NCBI RefSeq assembly: GCF_026891035.1
Contig: NZ_JAPTGG010000003.1
Span: forward strand, 124,001 to 188,000
Origin: Dasania phycosphaerae
GTDB taxonomy: Bacteria; Pseudomonadota; Gammaproteobacteria; Pseudomonadales; Dasaniaceae
DNA length: 64,000 bases
Reading direction: 5' to 3'
A program made the position numbers and the translations under genes. A model generated the notes under the pieces. The model was given only the letters and a program-made list of their open reading frames with translations. It made no database searches and was not told the DNA's origin. Positions 18,471 to 26,528 of the stretch are shown here, one piece after another; position 1 is the stretch's first letter; each line of letters opens with the position of its first letter.

Positions 18471-19385
18471 TTAATAAGAAAATGATTCACCACCAATAAT
18501 GGTAATATCAGTGAGTATGCTAATATTTTTATTAACGGGGTAGCGAATAGACGACTCTATAAGGTCAGCGTTTTTATAGGGGTGGCCTTGGGCGGTGCCA
18601 GCTTTAATGGAATGTAGCGTGGTTTGCAGATCGATGGCATCGCTATAAACCATAGCAGGGATTTTGCTGCTGTCCTCGTCGGGGTGAGCACCGTATAGCA
18701 GGGTGTGCGGGTTTATCTGCGTGATAATTAAGTCGGTAGAAGCTATGTAGTCGTCTAGGTTCCCCATTAGCAACCAAGAGGGATAAAGATGATCGCCGGT
18801 GAGCAGGATATTATTGCTAATGTCGTGTACGACAATTTCATCTAAGCAGTGACCCGGTGTGGCTAGTACTTTTATTTGCAAACCACCAAGGTCTATTACT
18901 TCCATGTGCTGAATTAAGCGGCTGACTTTTAAGGGTGGCAGGGCCAGCCCTTCGGCAGCGCCTAGGTGCACGGATTCTGGAATATGAAACAGTCCATCAC
19001 TTTTTTTAAAGCTGCGCAGGTAGGGCGTATTCATTAGCCAGATTTCGTCGAAGCGTGCGATGCCACCCAAATGGTCAAAATGTAAATGAGAGGGGATAAC
19101 GGCAACGGGCTTGTCGGTAATAGTGCGTATAACTTCGGTAATATCATGTTGGAGGTTTGCACCAGCGTCAAACATTAACGCTTTTTCTGCTCCTACTATG
19201 AGGTAGGAGTAGTTGGCTTGGTAATAATTGGGTTCGCCTATGGCATACAATGACGGACTTAATTGATGTACCACAAAGGCATTATTATAAAAGCTTGTAG
19301 TCGATGGTTTTGCATCAACCAGTGGCTCAGCCAAGCAAAATGCCGTATGGGCAAGAAAAAAACAGCATAAAAAATATTTGAGCAT
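18471..19385 (-). CDS. Secreted metallo-beta-lactamase-fold hydrolase
   Basis: 304 residues with an N-terminal signal peptide (YFLCCFFLAHTAFCLAE). The metal-binding motif SHLHFDHLGG (HxHxDH) lies near residue 101, with the further ligands in TPGHCLDE and LLTGDHLYPS and the late YGAHPDED. The overall pattern resembles the MBL-fold group that includes lactonases, glyoxalase II-like and alkylsulfatase-like enzymes. A periplasmic location is expected. Substrate cannot be read; a lactone or thioester is possible, and lactonase activity would be notable beside two LuxR-type regulators. It is downstream of the MFS gene, with only 28 bases between, so the two probably form an operon. Confidence 0.85.
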   Translation of the reverse strand: MLKYFLCCFFLAHTAFCLAEPLVDAKPSTTSFYNNAFVVHQLSPSLYAIGEPNYYQANYSYLIVGAEKALMFDAGANLQHDITEVIRTITDKPVAVIPSHLHFDHLGGIARFDEIWLMNTPYLRSFKKSDGLFHIPESVHLGAAEGLALPPLKVSRLIQHMEVIDLGGLQIKVLATPGHCLDEIVVHDISNNILLTGDHLYPSWLLMGNLDDYIASTDLIITQINPHTLLYGAHPDEDSSKIPAMVYSDAIDLQTTLHSIKAGTAQGHPYKNADLIESSIRYPVNKNISILTDITIIGGESFSY

Positions 19386-19413
19386 ACTGCCCCCACTTTT
19401 TACAGATGATGGT

Positions 19414-20598
19414 TCATGGTGTAGTCATAGCCAGCTTTGCTTTGGCCGCGGGTATTAGCCACATAATGATTAGACTCAATATAGTTAAGCCGCAGGCCAT
19501 CCAAATGGCGGGGCCATACAGGCCGCCAGCTACTAAAAATGCGGCTATAGCAGGGCCAGCTGAATTGCCTACCAGATTGGTGAATTGCCCAGCCACTACC
19601 ACGGTGCCGGTTTGATCCAAGTCGGCTTGAATGCTCAGGAAGTAGGGCCAGCAAAATGCCCAAGCCATAGAAAATATGCCTATGCCCAGGGTGTAACCGC
19701 TGGGTGTGTGTATAGTCATTAATATCAGTAGGCCTATGACTTGCAGGATAAGCCCGGCGCTAAGTGGTTTGATATAACCAAAACGGTCTTTTAAATACGT
19801 TACCAACAGGGCACCTAAAACAGAAATGCCGGTAATGATAGCGATAATATTGCCTGAGGCTTCCACGCTTAAGTTAGCGTCCATGCCCATGCGATCGGCG
19901 TAAGCCCAAATGGCGGCAGTAGCTGCGCCGTAAACACCTAAGCCAATAAGAGAGAGTAAGGCCGGGGCTTGAAAAATTAATTTAGTTTCTAGTGTATCCA
20001 GCTCATTGTTAGCCGCTGGCAAAGGGTAATTTATAAAGATAGGCGTGGCGATTAAAGCCAGTAGTTCTAGGCCAATAATAATCTGCATCATGCCATTAAA
20101 CTCGATGCTGGCTAATGACTCCGCTAAAAAATACATCCCTATAGCCGGCAGTAAAAACTGGCAGCCTATATAAATGCCATAACCTTTTTCTGAATGACTA
20201 AGCCTGGCGATAGCCGCGCCTGCCGCTGCCATCGCGGCGCCGCCAGCCATGCCCGAACAAAAGCGCAGCACAGTAAAAATGCTTAAGTCATGAAAGTAGA
20301 GGCTTAATACATCAAACACTACCATCATGGCCAAGCCTATACTGGCCACCTTATGCAGTGGCCAGTGCTTGGTTTTAAGCGAAACGATCAGGGTGATAAT
20401 GGCAACACCGGCCAAATTAATAGAGGAGACCCAGCCAGCGGTATCGGCGTCAAAACCTAAGTAGTCTATATAAGCCCCTACCAATATGGGCAGTATCATT
20501 AGCGAATATAGCCCTATGGTGCCGATTAGGCCTATGAGTAGCAGGCTAAGGCTGCCATTGGGGTTAAAACGTTGAATAAAGGCTTTCAGCATGGGCAT
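19414..20598 (-). CDS. MFS transporter
   Basis: 394 residues with about 12 hydrophobic segments, typical of the major facilitator superfamily: two six-helix halves separated by a polar loop near residue 195-215 (PLPAANNELDTLETK). The usual basic loop between helices 2 and 3 is present in modified form (VSLKTKHWPLHKVASIG). The export or import substrate is not evident. It starts 57 bases from a palindromic candidate operator and lies between a LuxR-type regulator gene upstream and the secreted hydrolase gene downstream, all on the minus strand, so regulation by the LuxR protein is likely. Confidence 0.88.
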   Translation of the reverse strand: MPMLKAFIQRFNPNGSLSLLLIGLIGTIGLYSLMILPILVGAYIDYLGFDADTAGWVSSINLAGVAIITLIVSLKTKHWPLHKVASIGLAMMVVFDVLSLYFHDLSIFTVLRFCSGMAGGAAMAAAGAAIARLSHSEKGYGIYIGCQFLLPAIGMYFLAESLASIEFNGMMQIIIGLELLALIATPIFINYPLPAANNELDTLETKLIFQAPALLSLIGLGVYGAATAAIWAYADRMGMDANLSVEASGNIIAIITGISVLGALLVTYLKDRFGYIKPLSAGLILQVIGLLILMTIHTPSGYTLGIGIFSMAWAFCWPYFLSIQADLDQTGTVVVAGQFTNLVGNSAGPAIAAFLVAGGLYGPAIWMACGLTILSLIIMWLIPAAKAKLAMTTP

Positions 20599-20654
20599 AC
20601 ACTATTATTTTTAAGCTAAGTCTAACAGTGTATGTGATTTGCGCAGAGTTGCTA

Positions 20655-20668
20655 TACCCACTTGGGAT
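20655..20668 (-). promoter_or_regulatory. Putative operator upstream of the MFS gene
   Basis: TACCCACTTGGGAT on the plus strand, extended by flanking GCTA and AGC into an almost complete 21-base inverted repeat (20651-20671). It lies in the 87-base gap between the LuxR-type gene and the MFS gene, about 57 bases before the MFS start. It matches the TACCC-N4-RGGRT pattern found at three other intergenic sites nearby. Confidence 0.5.
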
Positions 20669-20685
20669 AGCGGCTAGTAGTTGCG

Positions 20686-21525
20686 CTAAGTCATATAGGC
20701 TTGCAGTGGATCGCCGCTATCTGAGGCTTTGGCAGAAGATAGGGCATCAATAAATAAATAAAATAACTCCGCCTGCGAGCTAATATCTAATTTTTGATAA
20801 ATGCGTTTGCGGTGTAGCTTAACCGTGGCCAAGGATATATTCATGCGCTCGGCAGCAGCCTTATTAGAGTGACCGTGTAGCACTAGCTGTAAAACATCGT
20901 GCTCACGGGGGGTGAGCAGGGTGCTGCCAAAGTTTTTTAGTGCCTGTTGCAGAGCTTGATTAAGATTACTTTTATTATTTTGGTCGGGGTAGTGATGGCT
21001 ATCTTGCAATAACCAGTGTTTGCTAAGCAGCTCGGTAATCAGGTGGCTAATGCTATTTAAAAAGCGTAGGGTTTTTACGCTAAAACTTTTGCCTGGGCGT
21101 GCATGGCTAATGGAAAAGTGTAGGTGTTGATGATGGGGTAAGGCCACAACATAGCTCAGCTCATCGGTGACATGGGTGGCTTTATAATAATGGCGGAAAA
21201 ACTCTGTTTTTTTGAAGTTGTCGGGAGCTATATCTTTTAAACGGTAGGCTCCATTGGCTATGCCTTGTAGGCTGGCTTGATAATAGGGGTCAAAAATATA
21301 AGGGCCGTTAATATAGCTGCTGACTTGCAGAGCGTAGTGCTCTTCACTGTCAACATTGGAGTAAATGCATTGTGGCCGTTGTTGATCAGAAAAATATAAA
21401 AATAATAAATCGCTGACTTCCTCAAAACAGGAAAAGGCTTGGCACAGCGCGGGGTAAAAGGTGTCGCTGCCTAAGCTGGCAACGACGTTGCCTAGTTGGT
21501 TTAAGCATTGCTGCTGATTATGCAT
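20686..21525 (-). CDS. LuxR-type transcriptional regulator (paralog 1)
   Basis: 279 residues. The C-terminal helix-turn-helix spans about residues 212-270 (LTPREHDVLQLVLHGHSNKAAAERM, then NISLATVKLHRKRIYQKLDI), typical of LuxR/FixJ-type DNA binding. The N-terminal 190 residues are not a receiver domain. They contain SSYINGPYIFDPYYQASLQG, which keeps a DP pair at the position where acyl-homoserine-lactone domains also have one, but the rest is divergent. It is clearly paralogous to the regulator at 26529, sharing SYING-Y--DP--QA and IAPD-F. It lies between the dehydrogenase gene upstream and the MFS gene downstream. Confidence 0.88.
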   Translation of the reverse strand: MHNQQQCLNQLGNVVASLGSDTFYPALCQAFSCFEEVSDLLFLYFSDQQRPQCIYSNVDSEEHYALQVSSYINGPYIFDPYYQASLQGIANGAYRLKDIAPDNFKKTEFFRHYYKATHVTDELSYVVALPHHQHLHFSISHARPGKSFSVKTLRFLNSISHLITELLSKHWLLQDSHHYPDQNNKSNLNQALQQALKNFGSTLLTPREHDVLQLVLHGHSNKAAAERMNISLATVKLHRKRIYQKLDISSQAELFYLFIDALSSAKASDSGDPLQAYMT

Positions 21526-21596
21526 GGGCTAGGTTCATAGGGTAAAAGGTAGTAATGGACTAACCCTAGCATAAATAAAGCGGCAGCCGAAACAAT

Positions 21597-21617
21597 AACG
21601 GCCCATCATGGGCCGTT
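21597..21617 (-). terminator. Hairpin after the acylating aldehyde dehydrogenase gene
   Basis: Eight-base stem AACGGCCC/GGGCCGTT with loop ATCAT, 23 bases beyond the stop on the minus strand. The T-tract that follows is weak (TATTGTTT), so it may terminate only partly before the LuxR-type gene. Confidence 0.6.
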
Positions 21618-21639
21618 TGCTAAACACGTTGTTTTACTA

Positions 21640-22995
21640 CTAGCCCCAAATTTCTTCATCACTGGGCACGTATTTGTCTTCTTGGGTAAAGCCTATACGC
21701 TGGGTGTTTATCATGTGCTTGTAATTAAAGTTTTCAGAAATCGAGTTATTGCCCCAAGAGCCACAACCCAAGGTGCCGGTGGGGATAAAACCGTTCTTCA
21801 GTGAGCCGCCTACCGACAACGAGCCAGGCTCATTCACTGCTACGCGGCTAACGGGTAAGGATAGGCCTATCTTGGCAATGTTTTGTTCAGAACTGGAGTG
21901 TATAGCGCAGGTGTGGCCCTTGCCTTTAATCTCTAAATTAGCGCGAGCAATGGCGATGGCCTCGTCCAAGGTATCGTATTCAAAGGCAGCGAGTACTGGG
22001 CACATTTTTTCGCTACGTAATACATCGTCGGCCGCACCATTGGATTTGAGCATAATCACGCGGGTATCTTCCGGTACGTCTACACCAGCCAGTTTGGCGA
22101 TGGTTTGCACGCTTTGGCCTACTACTTCTTTAGTATTGTAGCCGTTTTCAAAAATAACATTGCGGAATTTATCGACGGTGTTTTGGTCGTCAATGTAAAA
22201 AGCGCCATTGGCTTTAAAGGCGGCAATCACTTTGTCGAAATCTTTACGTGGCGCAATAACGGTTTGGTCGCCAGAGCAGATGATGCCGTTATCAAAAGCG
22301 CGGCCGGTAATGACTTTCCCCGCCGCTTGCTGGTAGTCGATGTTGTCATCAAAAATTGTTTGCACATTGCCTGCGCCTACACCAAAAGAGGGTTTGCCGC
22401 TGCTATAGGCTGCAGCCACCATGGCGGGGCCGCCGGTAGCTACCAGCACATCTACGCTGGACATCAGCTCGTTGGTTAAGGGCAGTGAAGGTTCGGCTAT
22501 GCACTGAATAAGATTATCCGGCGCGCCCAATTTTTTAAGCTCGGCGTTAATCATATTGGCGGCTTTAAGCGTGGTTTTTTTTGCGCGCGGATGCGGTGCC
22601 ACAATTAAACTGTTAGCGCCTTTAAGGGCAAACATGGCGTTACACATAATGGTCATCACCGGGCTGGTGGTGGGGATAACCGCACCCACTACCCCTACTG
22701 GCTTAGCAATGGTGATAATGCCTTGGGCATCTTTGGGTTCTATGATGCCCACCGATTTTTTGCCTTTAAGATAATTCCAAACATTGCGCGACTTGCCTTG
22801 GTTTTTGAGGGTTTTATCTTTGATATTACCCATTTCGGTTTCTTCATAGGTGTCTATGGCTAGCTCTTCGGCATTATCAAAAACGACTTTACCTACGGCG
22901 CGCACTAAGGCGTCGATTTGTTCTTGTGTATAGTGCTCTATGCCCTGTAGGGCGATGCGTGCTTTGTCTAGCATTTCGGTAATGGTTTGGCTCAC
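21640..22995 (-). CDS. CoA-acylating aldehyde dehydrogenase
   Basis: I start at the GTG at 22995, six bases behind a clean AGGAG; the in-frame upstream extension to 23154 would run through a terminator hairpin and codes for non-conserved sequence. The resulting 451 residues resemble the CoA-dependent aldehyde dehydrogenases (AdhE N-terminal, EutE, SucD, SauS). KPVGVVGAVIPTTSPV and GGPAMVAAAY belong to the nucleotide-binding part, and the active cysteine is in NGIICSGDQT. The reaction is aldehyde + CoA + NAD(P)+ to acyl-CoA, or the reverse. The chain length and substrate are open: acetaldehyde, sulfoacetaldehyde and succinate semialdehyde are all candidates. It follows the NAD aldehyde dehydrogenase gene. 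Confidence 0.85.
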   Translation of the reverse strand: MSQTITEMLDKARIALQGIEHYTQEQIDALVRAVGKVVFDNAEELAIDTYEETEMGNIKDKTLKNQGKSRNVWNYLKGKKSVGIIEPKDAQGIITIAKPVGVVGAVIPTTSPVMTIMCNAMFALKGANSLIVAPHPRAKKTTLKAANMINAELKKLGAPDNLIQCIAEPSLPLTNELMSSVDVLVATGGPAMVAAAYSSGKPSFGVGAGNVQTIFDDNIDYQQAAGKVITGRAFDNGIICSGDQTVIAPRKDFDKVIAAFKANGAFYIDDQNTVDKFRNVIFENGYNTKEVVGQSVQTIAKLAGVDVPEDTRVIMLKSNGAADDVLRSEKMCPVLAAFEYDTLDEAIAIARANLEIKGKGHTCAIHSSSEQNIAKIGLSLPVSRVAVNEPGSLSVGGSLKNGFIPTGTLGCGSWGNNSISENFNYKHMINTQRIGFTQEDKYVPSDEEIWG

Positions 22996-23120
22996 GGTGT
23001 ACTCCTGTTGCAGTTTGTTATTGTCTAAGCTGAAAGCGCCAGCTTTGAGTATAGCGTTGTTGCTGAAAAAACCGTCTAACGCGAAAGGGGTATAATAAGA
23101 CTGTTTCCGGGCATAAAAAA

Positions 23121-23146
23121 GGGGCTGAAATATCAGCCCCTTTTTT
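23121..23146 (-). terminator. Strong terminator between the two aldehyde dehydrogenase genes
   Basis: Eight-base stem GGGGCTGA/TCAGCCCC with a four-base loop, flanked by A6 and T6, so it is symmetric. It lies 25 bases beyond the stop of the NAD aldehyde dehydrogenase gene and argues that the acylating enzyme has its own promoter between here and 22995. Confidence 0.9.
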
Positions 23147-23170
23147 GCAGTCACAGCATTTATCGCGCGT

Positions 23171-24673
23171 TTATAGCTTGATAAAAACGGTTTTGGTTTC
23201 TAAGAAATAAGCCAATTGCTCGGGGCCCATGTCTTTACCTATGCCCGACTGCTTAAAGCCACCAAAGGGCAGGCTGTAGTCGCCGCCGTCATGGGTGTTA
23301 ACGCTAACGCCACCGGCATGTAGGTTTTTAACACAGCGGTGGGCTCTGCTGATGTCTTGTGTGAAGACGCTGGCCGCCAAGCCAAAATCGCTGTCGTTAG
23401 CTAAGCGCATGGCTTCTTCTTCGGTGTCGAAAGGTTGGATGACCAATACGGGGCCAAAGATTTCTTCACGCACTATACGCATGTCGTTAGTGGTGTCGGC
23501 AAAAATGGTGGGCTGTATGTAATAGCCTGGGCGATCAACCGCTTCGCCACCTTTGACTAAACGCGCACCTTCTTCTTTACCGATATTGATGTAGTTCATT
23601 ACCGAGTTGAATTGGGCTTTAGAAATTTGCGGGCCCTGAGTGGTTTCTGGGTTTAGCGGATCGCCGATCACTACATCGTCCAGAGCTTTGGCTACGGCTT
23701 GTACGGTCTCTTCGTAAATGCCGCGCTGCACGTATAAACGTGAGCCTGCACTACACACTTGGCCAGAGTTAAAGAACACACTATTGATGCAGCTTTCGGC
23801 AACATCGGCGATGTTGGCGTCATCAAAGGCCACCATAGGCGATTTTCCGCCTAGCTCTAGGGTCACGTGGGTGATGTTTTCTACCGCTGCTTTACCCACA
23901 ATCTTACCGACAGGGGTAGAGCCAGTGAAAGAGACTTTGTTAATACCGGGGTGAGCGGCTAGGTGGCTGCCCACGGTGCTGCCTTTACCGGTTACTATGT
24001 TAACTACGCCTTTAGGTAGGCCTGCCTCTTGGCATAATTTAGCGAAGTACAGCATGCTGATGGGGGTGATTTCAGCAGGCTTTAATACTACGGTACAGCC
24101 TACGGTTAAGGGCGCGGCCAGTTTCCACATGGCCATGTTTAAAGGCCAGTTCCAAGGCACGATAGCGCCTACTACACCTACCGGTTGCTTAAGGGTGTAA
24201 CCAAAGGCATCGGGGGTAGAAACGTCGCGGGTAGCGCCGTCTATTTTGGTGGCCCAGCCAGCCATGTAACGCAAAAAGTCTATAGAGCCCATGATGTCTA
24301 CGGGCATACAGCCGCTAATGGCTTTACCGGCGTCCAGGCTTTCCAGCTCAGCCAGGGTTTGCGCGTTGGCTTCCATTACGTCTGCTAGTTTTAATAGCAG
24401 TGCTTGTCTGTCCATGGGGCTTAGGCGTGACCACTCGCTGTCTTCAAAGGCTTGGCGGGCAGCGGCTACGGCAGCGTCTACGTCAGCTTCGTTGCCCATG
24501 GTAACGGTGATCAGTTCGCCGCCGTTGGCAGGGTCTTCTATAGTGGAAACCTGGCCGCTGGCAGACTCTACAAACTCACCGTTGATAAACATTTTGTGGT
24601 GTTTGCCTAGAAAGTTGCGAGTTTCTTCGGTGACATTGTATTTGTCTATATTAGCTTGGGTTATGGCATCCAT
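23171..24673 (-). CDS. NAD(P)-dependent aldehyde dehydrogenase
   Basis: 500 residues, the normal length for the classical ALDH family. Conserved pieces: VPWNWPLNMAMWKLAPAL-like substrate/cofactor region (IVPWNWPLNMAMW), KPAEITP, FTGSTPVGKIV, the glutamate in VTLELGGKSPM, the catalytic cysteine in FNSGQVCSAGSR, and EEIFGPVLVIQPFD. RYMAGWATKIDGAT resembles phenylacetaldehyde and betaine-aldehyde type enzymes. It oxidises an aldehyde to the acid, probably the one made by the aminotransferase encoded upstream. Terminators flank it on both sides, so it is likely a single-gene transcript within a coordinately controlled group. Confidence 0.92.
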   Translation of the reverse strand: MDAITQANIDKYNVTEETRNFLGKHHKMFINGEFVESASGQVSTIEDPANGGELITVTMGNEADVDAAVAAARQAFEDSEWSRLSPMDRQALLLKLADVMEANAQTLAELESLDAGKAISGCMPVDIMGSIDFLRYMAGWATKIDGATRDVSTPDAFGYTLKQPVGVVGAIVPWNWPLNMAMWKLAAPLTVGCTVVLKPAEITPISMLYFAKLCQEAGLPKGVVNIVTGKGSTVGSHLAAHPGINKVSFTGSTPVGKIVGKAAVENITHVTLELGGKSPMVAFDDANIADVAESCINSVFFNSGQVCSAGSRLYVQRGIYEETVQAVAKALDDVVIGDPLNPETTQGPQISKAQFNSVMNYINIGKEEGARLVKGGEAVDRPGYYIQPTIFADTTNDMRIVREEIFGPVLVIQPFDTEEEAMRLANDSDFGLAASVFTQDISRAHRCVKNLHAGGVSVNTHDGGDYSLPFGGFKQSGIGKDMGPEQLAYFLETKTVFIKL

Positions 24674-24762
24674 AATGGGCTCTCTTTATTAATCTGTATG
24701 GGGATTACATCTTGTTTAAAAGATGTGTAGCAGTTTAGAGGGGATTATACGGCAGGGCTAGA

Positions 24763-24795
24763 ACAAAACACCCCACCATATATGGGGTGTTTTGT
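24763..24795 (-). terminator. Terminator after the aminotransferase gene
   Basis: Twelve-base stem ACAAAACACCCC/GGGGTGTTTTGT with a nine-base loop, lying 31 bases beyond the aminotransferase stop on the minus strand. The T-rich arm (TTTTGT) gives the required tail. It separates the aminotransferase from the aldehyde dehydrogenase transcript. Confidence 0.85.
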
Positions 24796-24825
24796 ATTTT
24801 TGTGTAATAAAAAGTAAAGTTTTAG

Positions 24826-26250
24826 TTACCAGTGGCCCTGCTCTTTCATTTTCTCACCCGCATCAATAATTGCTTTGCGTAGAGTGCTAACAATAAAGTC
24901 GGCCTCTTCTTTGGTGAGCACCAGTGGTGGTGACATTACGTTGAGGTTAACGATGGGGCGCACAATCAAGCCCATGGCGTCAGCTTCGTTAGATACTTGC
25001 TTGCCTATATCCAGCTCTTCAGGGAAGTTCTCTTTGGTCTCTTTGTTTTTAACCAATTCCACGCACACCATTAGGTGCGAACCGCGCACGTCACCCACCA
25101 TGTCCAGGTCACGCAAGGTGTTGAGCTGCTCCATAAAATAGGGGCCTACGTCGCGCACGTGTTCTAAGATCTTCTCGTTTTCCAGTATCTCTATGTTTTT
25201 CAGTGCCGCGGCACAGCTAACCGGGTGGCCGCTGTAAGTGTAGCCGTGGGCATAGTAGTAGCCTTGGTCGGCTTGTGAGATACCTTCAAAAATGGCATCA
25301 GAGAAAATCATCGCACCTATGGGTAAGTAGCCGGAAGACAGGCCTTTAGCACAGGTAATAATATCGGGCACGATACCAAAGACGGATTCAGAGGCAAACC
25401 ACTGGCCTAAACGGCCAAAGCCAGTTACCACTTCATCAGAGATATACAGTATGTCGTTGGCTTTACAGATTTCCCAGATGCGCTTTAAGTAGTTAGCGGG
25501 AGGTAAAACCACACCGCCAGCACCCATGATGGGCTCGGCAATAAAGGCTGCCACTTTGTCGGCACCGCCTAGCTCTTCAACTTTGGCTTCAAATTCGGCC
25601 ACTAGTTTGTCGGCAAATTCTTGCTCAGATAAGCCTTTACCGTAGCGGTAGTAGTTAGGTGAGCTTAAGTGGTGGATGTCGTCAGACTTAAAGTCGAAAA
25701 AGTCGGGGTGGTCGCCAGCTTTGCCGCCTAAAGACATAGCCGCATAAGTGGTGCCATGGTAGGCGTCTTTACGTGAGATAAAGTGTTTCTTATCTTTTTT
25801 ACCGCGGCAGTTATTGTACATTTGCACGGTGCGGTAGGCGCTATCTACAGCGGTAGAGCCGCCACAGGTAAAGAACACATGGTTTAAGTGGCCGGGGGCC
25901 AGATCGGCTAATTTTTTAGCCAGTTTTGCGGCGGGCACGTTAGTCATGTCTACAAAGGGGCTGGCGTAAGACAGCTCACGCACTTGCTCGGCAATCACAT
26001 CGGCCATTTCATCGCGGCCCAAGCCTATGTTGTTGCACCATAGGCCACCTACGGCGTCTAGGTATTTGTTACCCTCGGTGTCCCAAATAAATGAGCCTAC
26101 ACCTTTGGCGATAGGTAGGGCACCTTCTTCGGGGAATACGTCGAAGATCTGGTAAGGGTGCAGGTGATGATCCCTATCCATATCGATAATAGCTTGGGTT
26201 TCGTCAGCACTAAGTTGGCCTTTGTGGGCCGCCGAGTTGTTAGAAGACAT
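24826..26250 (-). CDS. Class III (omega) aminotransferase
   Basis: 474 residues, fold type I PLP enzyme. Seen: GSFIWDTEGNKYLDAVGGLWCNNIGLGR near the start, FFTCGGSTAVDSAYRTVQ for phosphate binding, DAYHGTTYAAMSLGG, EPIMGAGGV, the PLP-contacting aspartate in DEVVTGFGR, and the Schiff-base lysine in CAKGLSSGYLPIGA. It belongs with the omega-amino-acid/polyamine transaminases that turn a terminal amine into an aldehyde using pyruvate or 2-oxoglutarate. Donor candidates are putrescine, GABA, beta-alanine, taurine or similar amines. It is transcribed away from the second LuxR-type gene, and a palindromic candidate operator lies between them. Confidence 0.9.
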   Translation of the reverse strand: MSSNNSAAHKGQLSADETQAIIDMDRDHHLHPYQIFDVFPEEGALPIAKGVGSFIWDTEGNKYLDAVGGLWCNNIGLGRDEMADVIAEQVRELSYASPFVDMTNVPAAKLAKKLADLAPGHLNHVFFTCGGSTAVDSAYRTVQMYNNCRGKKDKKHFISRKDAYHGTTYAAMSLGGKAGDHPDFFDFKSDDIHHLSSPNYYRYGKGLSEQEFADKLVAEFEAKVEELGGADKVAAFIAEPIMGAGGVVLPPANYLKRIWEICKANDILYISDEVVTGFGRLGQWFASESVFGIVPDIITCAKGLSSGYLPIGAMIFSDAIFEGISQADQGYYYAHGYTYSGHPVSCAAALKNIEILENEKILEHVRDVGPYFMEQLNTLRDLDMVGDVRGSHLMVCVELVKNKETKENFPEELDIGKQVSNEADAMGLIVRPIVNLNVMSPPLVLTKEEADFIVSTLRKAIIDAGEKMKEQGHW

Positions 26251-26324
26251 GGTCTGCTCCGTAAAACAAAAGAGTTATGTATTAAGTCGAAAATGAGTTT
26301 GAAGGAGTTTAAAAGGGTTTTATA

Positions 26325-26338
26325 TACCCTTTAGGGGT
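26325..26338 (-). promoter_or_regulatory. Putative operator upstream of the aminotransferase
   Basis: TACCCTTTAGGGGT, a match to the TACCC-N4-RGGRT palindrome. It is about 80 bases upstream of the aminotransferase start and about 190 bases upstream of the divergent LuxR-type gene, so one site could serve both. The assignment to a LuxR-type regulator is inference. Confidence 0.5.
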
Positions 26339-26528
26339 GATGCGTTTACTGGTGTTTCGCCGCTATTAACGGAGTTTGTAAAAAGTTAACCGCAACTTTT
26401 TACACTTTAGCCACTGTATATAGGTGCTTTTGCAACACCGCGCCAGCCAAAATGCTTGATGTCTTATATTACAACTTACCTATAATAGTGTTTAATGAAA
26501 CCTATCCATCTAAGTGAACGGTTAAGCG

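Noticed and set aside
19400..19663. Second minus-strand frame overlapping the end of the MFS gene
   Set aside because: Out of frame with the MFS protein, with atypical composition rich in Ser, Arg and Trp and no independent support.
23086..23096. AAAGGGGTATA half-site before the acylating aldehyde dehydrogenase gene
   Set aside because: Only one half of the TACCC-N4-RGGRT palindrome is present; too weak to add to the set.
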